Origin: Ulva prolifera | Taxonomy: Eukaryota > Chlorophyta > Ulvophyceae > Ulvales > Ulvaceae | Direction of reading: 5' to 3' | Assembly: GCA_023078555.1 (NCBI GenBank) | Contig: CM041203.1 | Coordinates: forward strand, 5,912,538 to 5,976,537 | DNA: 64,000 bases | Part shown: positions 46,842-64,000 of the stretch, piece by piece | Layout of the letters: every line of letters starts with the position of its first letter | Position numbering within the stretch: the first letter of the stretch is position 1 | Notes under the pieces: model-generated | Database searches by the model: none | The model's input: the letters and a program-made list of their open reading frames with translations, nothing else | What the model was told of the DNA's origin: nothing | Translations under genes and position numbers: made by a program

Positions 46842-46877
46842 CCCCCCCCCCCCACCCCCCCCCCCCCCCCCCCCCCC
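46842..46877. repeat. Poly(C) tract, 12 + 23 bases interrupted by one A
   Basis: C12 (46842-46853), A at 46854, then C23 (46855-46877). Confidence 0.95.
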
Positions 46878-46921
46878 TCTTCGCCTGTGAATGCTCGGGA
46901 GCATGTGAACCATGCATGCAG

Positions 46922-47882
46922 GTGCTGGCTGTGCTGCCGCACAGGGTCGTCGTGGCGCTCCTGTGCGCCGCGTTCCCAGAGGCCGCCGCGTCCCCGCTGC
47001 AAAGCCCCTGCTACGTCGCTGTGCCGCTGGAGCTCTGCACACTGCTGGAAATCTCTGCAACTCGCCTTGCACGCATGCGCACCACGCATCGAGTCCGAGT
47101 CATCCCTTGTGATCGCACAGGACTACTCAGCCCTGAGCCATAGCCACGACGCGCACTTCTGCGCATGAGCCATGCCGGCTCTCCCCGCGCTCACGACAGC
47201 AGCAGCCGTGTTCACACACAGCGCCTCGGACGGCGGGGACCCCGATGTGTACACGTCCCTGGTTAAGAACGCCTCGCAACCCATGAGATCTCACACATGC
47301 CCCTCGCTGGGCCAGAGGAGGTGGCGCTAAACGGTGGTATCATGCATGTGCACCAGCAGCGCGAGTTCAAGCTGCGCGCGGTCATCCACGCGCGGGAGCC
47401 CGTCGCCGCGCTCGCGCAGCCGCTCCTGCGCGCGCCGCTGCTCACGCTCCTCGAGCTTCGTCGCTGCGGCATGTGCGATGCCGGCGCGTCCACGCTGTAC
47501 GGCGTGCTGCGCCACTCACCACGCTGCAGGATCTGCGCATCGGAAGCCCACGCATGTCGGACGTCGCTGCCATCACAGAGGCCGCCGCGGGCCTGTTGCG
47601 CCTGCACCCGCTGTGGATGACCCGCCTGCCCATGCTGCGGAGCCTGTTTGCGCGGGCAGCTTCGCGGCCGCGCCTGCCCTCCGCGTGCGCCACATCAGCC
47701 GCTTCGACGGCGAGATTCAGGTGCACACGCTCACCGCAGGGCTCGTGGCGGCGGCCCTCGGGGCGCCCGGCCGGTGGCTGGCGCTGCTGGATCACGAGCG
47801 CAGCGTGGAGGAGCGTGACCCGGCCGGAGGGGACCTAGCGATGCTCCTCGGCCAGCTGCCCGCCAGCAAAGGGGGGGTCTGA
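46922..47882 (+). pseudogene. Leucine-rich-repeat (RNI-type) gene fragment with frameshifts
   Basis: The plus strand encodes a Leu-rich start after a CATGCAG acceptor (VLAVLPHRVVVALLCAAFPE). It then has two consecutive ribonuclease-inhibitor-type repeats of about 28 residues (LLTLLELRRCGMCDAGA at about 47438; LQDLRIGSPRMSDVAAITEA at about 47527) and a C-terminal stretch (VRHISRFDGEIQVHTLTAGL) that ends at a stop (47880-47882). The first repeat is in a different frame from the second, consistent with loss of one base near 47515. Another shift is needed near 47650. These may be true lesions or assembly errors in a GC-rich region close to poly(C) runs. Confidence 0.5.
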
Positions 47883-47963
47883 GCGGCGGTGCCCGCTGCC
47901 CTGGAGGTCTGAGCGGCGGGGGACGTGATGAAGGGCGTGGAGGCGACCCATGCAATCGCCTGC

Positions 47964-48031
47964 CTCAGTCACTGAGCACACGTAATAGCCGCGGGCGGTC
48001 TCGACGCGATGATGTGAATGCATCCCCCCCC

Positions 48032-48064
<33 letters not shown>
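47964..48064. repeat. Dispersed repeat copy ending in a 32-base poly(C) tract
   Basis: CAGTCACTGAGCACA, GGGCGGT and a GACGCGATG motif match 39165-39432 in the same order. The copy runs into C7-8, T and C32 (48033-48064). Confidence 0.7.
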
Positions 48065-49080
48065 TGATTTGGTAACTGGACGGAAGTACGGATGAATCGG
48101 CGGATGATTGGGCAGAGATTGTTGTATGGGCGAGACATCGTTCTGTTGGGATGGCTTCTGTTGCAGTTGCCTGGTATCTTGGTGGGCTTAGGTGGGATGC
48201 AGCCCGATGATGCTTGCTTGCAGTATTCATGGGCTTTTCAAAGCAGTCAGCACGATCTTGGGGTGCCTTTGAGGTGTTGTAGCGCCGAGAGTAACGCTTC
48301 ATGTAAGAATGGATCGCAATCACGCTGCAAAGTCTTGTGGTGCGTTCCATGTTTGCAGCTCGTTAGTGGCGCCTCGCTCTGATCTGGAACGTCCGGAACG
48401 AAGGTTGCATGTACCGCGGATGACTGTGGCGCGCCTTTTCGCCCGCTGGGTGTTGTCCACTGCAACCTGAGTTCGACTCCCTGAGCTACGTGCACCAGTG
48501 GCGCAGACTCCGTCCAGCCGGCCGTGAAGACTAGCGCTGCAATCTGGCAGCAAACGTACAAACAAGCCGAATGACCGAAAGCCTTCCAGTCACAGCAACG
48601 GCGTGCTCTGCTCGTTTCCAACACACGCAAGCACACAACGGCGAAGGAGTCCGTCGTGTATGCGCGCCATGCCCACAAACTTGGAAATTATCGAATGTGA
48701 GGACCCGACTACGCGATTTTTTGGCAGGCGCTTGCGCTGCAGCCGTGTGTGTGAGACGAGGATGCATGCTTCTGCGTGGCGTGCCTGCGCACCTGCCGAC
48801 ACCAGAGTGTGATGGGCATGTTCGATCCGACCAAAATTCCTCGCGAAATTGTTTTTTAATCGCTCTGTCATCGTATCTCAGATACAACTCAGCTGAAGTC
48901 AATGGTGATGCAAATATACGTGAAGGCTGCACCTGTTTGTCTCTCGCTCGTGATGACCAAATCGGCTTGTTGCTTGTCGGCACCTCCTTCCTTATCACCC
49001 TGCTGGTCGCTAGTGACTGAAGATGCTAGGCAGTATTGACTGATTTTCAACGCATCGAATGACTAGATGTCGTGCGTGCA
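48065..49080. other. No supported gene
   Basis: Both strands have open frames of 70-155 codons without splice consistency or recognised motifs. Confidence 0.35.
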
Positions 49081-50301
49081 GAAGCCTCCGGGTTGCGGAC
49101 AACAGCCCGGGCAGCAACCTCTCCCTGGAACTGTACACGCAGGTGAGTCCTGAACACACGGCCATCGTCCATGATGCGTCTCTGGTCCATGCTAGTGTTG
49201 TGTCTCCCCAGATGTGTGCTACATCTGCTACCAACTCATCTTCACCAGTTCCTGAGAGTGGCATGCAGTCTGCAGCACACCAACTCCACATCGCTTGAGC
49301 TGTCTCTGCACCTGGGAAGGCCAGAGGCGCTGATGGCAGCAGTCACCAGGCAGGATAGTCCGGCACACAGTAGTGCCTCTGGTGGACGCCAGATCATGTC
49401 TCCACCTGCCCCATGCAGCCACCATTTGACCACACATACATACACAGAGCCAGCGACAGCACGAGGGCCACTGTTCTGCACATGCTGGCCTATAAAATTC
49501 TTTTGGGCAGAGTTTGCAAGTGTAATAACTATGTGAGGTGTCCAGAATGAAGCTGGCGTGGCATCGTTTCCTGGAGCCACCAGGCTGTGCCTGAATGCAC
49601 GTGACCAGAGCTGACAGGGAACCCCGCGTGCTCACGACATCCCACGACCGGCACAAGCATCAGCTCCTCACCGTCCCAGTCTGCAGGGCTTGCCGGTGCG
49701 TCAAAAGGTGCACACACCCCACCATGGCCTCACTTCACACCCCCTCCGACCGCACCGGCTGCGCTCAGCGGCCCGGCTGGGCTGCAGTATCAGCTCCAGG
49801 CAAGCGTCTGTTGCCGCCCTCAGCGGCCAGCCGGGGCGCTGAATGAGCTCCACGCAAGTGTCAGGCGACAGAGTGGTGCACAAGATTGCGGAGCACCCCA
49901 GGGATGAGGAGGAGGCGCTGCAGGCCCTGGCCAGCTTCTTCACGTACTTTGGCAAGGTGCGCTGCCTCACTGTCTGGGGAGGCACTGCAGTGTATCCTGG
50001 ATGGCGCCGTGCGGTGCCCGTGTGTTGTGTATGTATGTATGCATGATTACATAAACAAAAATCATTCAGCCGTATCCATTTGGACATTGACAACTCCGAA
50101 ACCCGGGACCGAAACATGCATCCAAGCAGCATGCTGCCGCAAACGTTGTGTCGTCGCTGCTGTGTTTCCTGGGCGCATGTGGCCAACATAGGCCCCGACG
50201 CTTCCGCTGAGCTCCGAATGAAGCTCTTGCAATGTCGTCAATCCCCAAAAAGGGTGGCAAATCGTGTATGCATGCGTATGCATCATATATGATATTGCAG
50301 C

Positions 50302-50303
<2 letters not shown>

Positions 50304-50332
<29 letters not shown>
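50304..50332. repeat. Poly(C) tract, 29 bases
   Basis: Uninterrupted C run, the fourth such tract within 3.6 kb, again C on the plus strand. Confidence 0.95.
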
Positions 50333-50633
50333 ACATTGGCTGCAGCCGTACATGCATGTTCTGTGGCTTGTCCTCGTCACGCACAAGCACCCCCATGCAG
50401 CACCCTGCTGCCTGTGTTGAGTTGTCTGCCGTGTTCTGCGTGTGCGTTGTCTCTCTCTGCGGCAGCCGGCAACCTCCTTCATCGTGAGTTCTGATGGGTT
50501 GCATGCGATCCTGCATCCATACCCTGATTGCCCCACAGCGCCAGTCTTACCAGCGGGCTCAGCAGTGCGGCGCTGCATTGATGCACCTACCATGCACCTC
50601 ACCCAGTGCTGTAGCACTGATCATGCATGGTGC

Positions 50634-50960
50634 GGTGCAGGAGATTGAGGAGGCGGTGCAAGCGCGCCTCAGCCAGGCCAGGGCGCTGTACGACAACGGC
50701 CCCGACACCGCGGGCATCATGTGCGGCGGCATGGCTCACACCGCCAGCCGCAGCAGCATGTGCGGCGGGTTCCAGGTGCCTCGCTCTGACCCGGCGGCTC
50801 CGTTGCCAGCTGCGGCAGCCACATGCCGCGGCGCTGCATGAGCCGGGGGCAACGTACTGATGTGTGATACGATGTGGCCATAAGCCTGCTCTTCGGCGCT
50901 GTACCAGGCGTACTCCCATCTTGGACCCTCCAGGGGCGCGTCCATGGATGCCACGCGTCT
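50634..50960 (+). pseudogene. Decayed copy of the last exon of the GT2 gene (27609-27953)
   Basis: From the splice acceptor GTGCAG onward the sequence follows the glycosyltransferase tail exon. EIEEAVQARLSQARALYDNG compares with EMEEAVRARLSQAGTLYGNG, followed by TAGIMCGGMAHTAS versus TAGSMYTGMAHTAG. Deletions after about 50790 break the frame. Homology is still visible at 50905-50945 (CAGGCGTACTCCCA). No copy of the upstream glycosyltransferase exons was found nearby, so this is a partial duplication that retained the intron-exon border and hence arose from DNA, not from spliced RNA. Confidence 0.75.
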
Positions 50961-51875
50961 CGAGGGGGTGAGAGCCCAGGATGCGTAGGCAGCTCCGGCC
51001 CCAGCACCGGCATGCTTGCAGCAGGTTGCAGCAGGTCTCTGTCCGCTGTCGCGCGGCAAGGGGCCTGTCGAGGTCAATGAGGTCAGAGCATGTTGCCGCT
51101 ACAATGGGCTTGCCGCTGCGGGATCGGCGCTGGTCAATGTCAGCGCAATGCAGTGGCTGTGGCCAATGGTGCACTTGTTCGCACCTGCAGAGTGCAGTAC
51201 GAATTGAGTGTGTAACTTGATACGTAGCTACGTGGAATCCGTGCTTGTGACGGCATGGCAGTAAGCTTACACTACACCCACCTTTCTCACAGGCGCTGGA
51301 GAGTGCATGGGCATACACTTTGCCCAGGAAAGGGCGCTTGATGTATGTGCCGACCCCTGGAATCTAGAAACGCCTGCTGCATGGCGAAGGACTGAATCTG
51401 GCGTGGCAGCCTTGGTTACCGGAATGACATGCCTCAACTGCAGTGTTCCTCGGCCATCAAGTAGGTGTTGTGACCGTGTTTCCTGGTTACGTTGACTTGT
51501 GTGTTTACTGTGGGGCCTGTTGTTCCCACCAGACACTGCCAGATGCTTGTGCCAACAGCATGTGTGGCAGAATCACCACACATCAACAGATGCATGTGTA
51601 TTGGGTCTGCCATTTCCTGATCAGGACACACGCTGCAACTGAACTGATGGGGTGCTGCATGTACACACGATGCGACGCACCATGTGCACAAGGATGTTTG
51701 TAGCAGTGCAAAAAAATAAAATAAAAAAAATGGGCCGGATTTCCATTGTGGTTTCTCCATGTTCCTGCTTGCTGTGTGTTGTTGGACAAACGTGAAGGCC
51801 TTGGAGCTCAAGCTGCATCACCATCTACAGATGGAGGCACTCAGGCTGGTGGGACAGGGCCTGTGCTGAGGCAGA

Positions 51876-52442
51876 GTGTATGCCCCCGTTGACCGCCTTG
51901 AGTTGCAGAGCAAAGCACTCTGGCAGACTACAGTAGACCTATACATAGGTATACTGGCCAAAGTGCATGCAGGCCAAGACCCTGAAGCAGCTGATGAGGT
52001 CGAAAACCATGACATCTTCAACGTGTGTACAGCTGTGAGTTCGGGCATGAAGTTGCCAAACCCCATCAAACTGTGCATTTTGGGCGGCATGTACTGTTCA
52101 CACGCACCCATGGATCCTCACAGTGAACCCCCTCACCGTGCACGCAATGGGCCCTACATGATGCATGAGATTCATTGGATGACCTCGAGCTCGAGATGTA
52201 GGTGCGCGAGAGCCTCTGAGCTCGAGCATGCAGAGATCTCGTGCAGATGCCAGCTACAGGCACGCCAAATCACACCAGGACAGCAGCAGACGGGCACAAT
52301 CACAGTCAGCTTATCTGATCGCTGCACGCTTCCAAGAATGTCTCAGGCTTGGCTTCTAGCAAATTCTGAAACTACAGCTGAACAAAATTCTGACGGGCTG
52401 CCCGGCATCTCATTGCTGCAGCTAGCGTCAGCAGAGATGTGA
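51876..52442 (+). CDS. Hypothetical plus-strand exon (weak)
   Basis: A 188-codon open frame whose first third has natural composition (VDRLELQSKALWQTTVDLYI; GILAKVHAGQDPEAADEVEN), with a possible GTGTGT donor near 52022. The later part looks like intron read-through. No family recognised. Confidence 0.25.
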   Translation: MYAPVDRLELQSKALWQTTVDLYIGILAKVHAGQDPEAADEVENHDIFNVCTAVSSGMKLPNPIKLCILGGMYCSHAPMDPHSEPPHRARNGPYMMHEIHWMTSSSRCRCARASELEHAEISCRCQLQARQITPGQQQTGTITVSLSDRCTLPRMSQAWLLANSETTAEQNSDGLPGISLLQLASAEM

Positions 52443-53396
52443 TTCGCCGCAACTGTGAGGCCCCTGGCGTCGTGTCGATGCGAACATGTACGAAGTCACA
52501 TAGTAAGATCTTCTAGCGAAGCCGCGGCCAGCGAGGGTTTCGCTGCGTGCATGCCAATCCGCATGACCATCGCATACAGTGCACATCCCAAGAACAATCC
52601 CAATACACCTCGTCATATTTACACAAATATGTCTGCTGTGCAATGCTCGTTACCTTCAGCTGCCGCAGTTGACTGGAGCTTCTTTTTCACTTGGCAACAT
52701 TGCTTCTACTTGAGCTGATGTGCAGCTGAACATTCACTGCCTAGAACTCTGCTTGCAAGCTCTAACTGGGACATACTTAGTGAAAGCTGCCAATTTGCAA
52801 CGGCACAGGTGTGTTGTCGTCTTGCTTGTGGCGTGAATCCTGTGCGCTAGCTTCCAGCTCAAGTGCCTGGAGCGTCTGTCTGCTACCGCTGCAAGGTGGT
52901 ACTTCTAATACAGGCGCACGCCAATAATTAAAATTGGCTGTACTGTGTGTGCTTGAACATCGTGAGTCTATTGTAACTTTGACATTTCTGAAATAAACTT
53001 TGTCGAGTCGAGGCGCATGCAGAACGTGAACACGAAGACCTTGTCTCGCTATACTACGGATTTTTTTTTAGACCATGCGAGTGTAAAGCTTCTGTGTGTA
53101 GAGGCTCTCGTGTTGTGTCCGCCCCAGACCGCTGTTCTGCAGCGATTAGTTTGGATTTCGGAGGTCGCCGCGCGACTGCAGAGCGCCATGCACGCCGGCC
53201 AACATGTGCAGAGACTGCTGTATTTCCTCAGCACAAACCAGACCTATGCAGTGTATTTGTGGCGGCCATGTGAACAGACCTAAAGCAGTGAGATTAATCA
53301 ATGCGTTTGGCAAATTCCTGCAATGCCACGGTGGGTTTTGCCGATGTGCTTCAATCAATCACAGCTTCTGTTCAGATGCGGTTTGTGTAGGTCAAC
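52443..53396. other. Probable upstream region of the 53.4-62.4 kb gene
   Basis: No coding exon is supported. AATAAA at about 52990 could end an upstream transcript. Confidence 0.35.
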
Positions 53397-62379
<8,983 letters not shown>

Positions 62380-64000
62380 TCTCAAAACAGACTACTTGGT
62401 CTGTGTTATGCTCAACAACGGCTTGCACAAACTGTACCTGCCCTTCTGGGTGGCCTGTGTTGCTACGTTGGTAACTACACAATTTCGTCTGTCTGCCTTG
62501 CATACCAAGCATGATAAGCACGAATTTGGCGTCAGTCGTGTGGCCGAGTTGTCAGTGTGAGGCATGCAGGGTGTTTGTTCGATGACCAGATGTGGAAGGG
62601 ACAGATGAATTTCGGAAGAGCCATGAATAGCCAGTGGAGGATGCATGCGGTGAGGGGACCAGCTGATAACAACGGTGTTGCAGCTGCCAAGGCTAGTCCT
62701 AGGCTTGCGAAGCCTACCGTCCATGCGTATGTGTTGTATTCGCAAGAGTTGTCTTCGCAAGACATCAGTGTGGGACAGCAGGCCGAGAAACAGCAGCCAT
62801 GTTCTGCCCATGTTTACTGCAAGTATGCGAGCTAGCATGCCCTCCATCGTGAGTGGGCTGGTCTAGAACTGTGAGAGCATGGTGCCTGGCACAGGAATCG
62901 CTGGGTGTCTGCCATTGTGATCTGTTGGTTAGATCTCCTTGCCCATGTGTGCTGTCAAGCCCAACCAACTATATGCACGAGTGTGGGTCATGCGCAGCCC
63001 ACGTCTCTCTCACAAACTCCCCATGAATGCCGCTATATCTGTGAGATGCGCATATCAGAAAATACCGGGCTTGCATCACGGTGGCACTTGACCACAAGGG
63101 TCAATGAGGTTACTGGTGGGCATTTTCAGTCCCGTGTCCAGAAAAATACAGCCAGACAGGTATTGGACGATAAAAACGATCTTCACAAACAAATTCAGCT
63201 GCAGAAAGTCGCAAGCGCGGGTTGCGTCCTGGCACGAATTCAACCCGATGGTAACATCGTGGAACAACCAACTCTAGCACACGAACAGCCTCAGGCAGCA
63301 CGTCTGGTGATCTGGAACGCCGTGCCGTCACGGCATGACGTATTTTCAGCATCATGTTACTGAAGACTTGCCACCAACGCCACAACAAATAATGATCTAC
63401 AGTCTGAGACCAAACCCATGACAGCACCAATCGATCAAGAGGTGTGTTGCCGACTCGGGCCACACCCGCACAATGATAACTGCGGCTTCAATCATTTACA
63501 TAGCTTGACATATTGTTGGCAAGGTGTCAGATGAACTGGCTTTCCGCATGAGCCCGACGGGACATACACTTGGGGCCAGATCAGCGTTGACACCCGCTGC
63601 CTCGGAAAGCAGTGTCATCCCCAGCGCAGAAGGCACCAATGTGACCTAGGTGGCCAATTTGACAGAAAGGTTTTCGGATAGCGCTGCGATCGACGTCCGA
63701 AGCGACTGTGCAGCGACGTCTATGGCCATGTGTGGACGAAGCGTACCTTCTGCATTCCGTTTTCCAGAAAGCTGAATTCCCTGCAGGTGCAGAAAACATT
63801 TTCATCGGCATTTGGTAACACGACAGTGGCGGCGGCGTTGCAAATTCTCGCTGAGACTGCCACTGCCCACTGTCCTGCCACTGTCCAGTCCGAGACATGC
63901 TGCCGTCACAAGTAATCCTTGATATCTGACTGCGTGCAAGAGTCCTCATGGTCTGCTTAGTTGCATGGCATCATGCAACAGCAAGCAGCGGGCTGAGCTC
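62380..64000. other. No firmly supported gene; possible minus-strand membrane exon at 62532-62847
   Basis: On the minus strand 62847-62716 starts MEGMLARILAVNMGRTWLLF and reaches a GTAGGC donor. An overlapping frame contains YAWTVGFASLGLALAAATPL. Either could be a membrane-protein exon, but neither could be chained. From 62.9 kb on, both strands are equally open with no recognised motif. Confidence 0.25.

Larger units (their letters stand above)
49081..51471 (+). other. Isolated plus-strand candidate exons (about 49099-49141, 49843-49956, 51305-51471)
   Basis: Three stretches end at good donors and have ordinary protein composition. RVADNSPGSNLSLELYTQ precedes GTGAGT. DRVVHKIAEHPRDEEEALQ and ALASFFTYFGK precede GTGCGC. 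GIHFAQERALDVCADPWN and onward precede GTAGGT. Their phases were not chained and they may belong to different genes. Confidence 0.25.

Noticed and set aside
48440..48510. Minus strand GTAGCTCAGGGAGT, similar to a tRNA D-arm
   Set aside because: No T-loop and acceptor stem at the right spacing.
62520..62580. TGTGGCCGAGTTGTC followed by TTTGTTCGATGACC, resembling D-arm and T-arm of a class II tRNA
   Set aside because: No acceptor stem or anticodon arm can be paired across the interval.
63110..63463. Minus-strand frame containing YFSGHGTE, reminiscent of the caspase/metacaspase catalytic His motif
   Set aside because: No partner Cys motif, no p20-like context, and the plus strand is equally open; judged coincidental.

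Overview
This is a window of a eukaryotic nuclear genome. Coding regions are split into short exons by GT-AG introns, nearly all with TGCAG-type acceptors, plus one likely GC-AG intron. There is no prokaryotic gene packing, and the window carries long microsatellites, poly(C) runs and eukaryotic transposons. The GC-rich coding sequence, the Ty3/gypsy and CMC-like elements and the gene families fit a microbial alga or other protist, but nothing here fixes the lineage. All exon models below were built by hand from splice motifs and reading-frame phase. They are hypotheses without transcript support.

Layout. 1-5.0 kb: a multi-exon transposase resembling the CMC/CACTA-Plavaka type. 5.8-8.7 kb: the 3' part of a Ty3/gypsy element whose polyprotein carries a PHD finger just before the integrase. 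9.3-11.5 kb (minus): a six-exon gene for an unrecognised protein with two N-terminal membrane segments. 12-21.6 kb: largely non-genic, with small inverted-repeat (MITE-like) elements and short tandem repeats. 21.7-22.9 kb (minus): PSMD9/Nas2, a proteasome assembly chaperone, head to head with 23.5-28.0 kb (plus): a seven-exon family 2 glycosyltransferase of the Cps1/hyaluronan-synthase-like type. 28.3-31.0 kb (minus): candidate exons of one or two unknown genes. 31.4-35.8 kb (plus): a 1039-residue parallel beta-helix protein. 37-39 kb: weak candidate exons. 39.6-43.3 kb (minus): a gene in which a 745-bp genomic unit encoding a membrane module is tandemly repeated four times. 45.5-48 kb: a minus-strand gene with a Gly/Ser-rich linker and a frameshifted plus-strand leucine-rich-repeat fragment, among long poly(C) tracts. 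50.6-51.0 kb: a decayed copy of the last glycosyltransferase exon. 53.4-62.4 kb (plus): an 11-exon gene modelled as a 1404-residue acidic protein with about 22 copies of a 24-residue repeat and a C-terminal membrane anchor, with very long (GT)n and (AC)n tracts in its introns.

The genes do not form a pathway. The only functional pairing suggested by layout is the shared 549-bp promoter interval between PSMD9 and the glycosyltransferase. The most unusual items are the four-copy membrane-module gene, the 1404-residue repeat protein with phase-1 introns and complementary intronic microsatellites, the PHD-integrase element and the MITE-like family.
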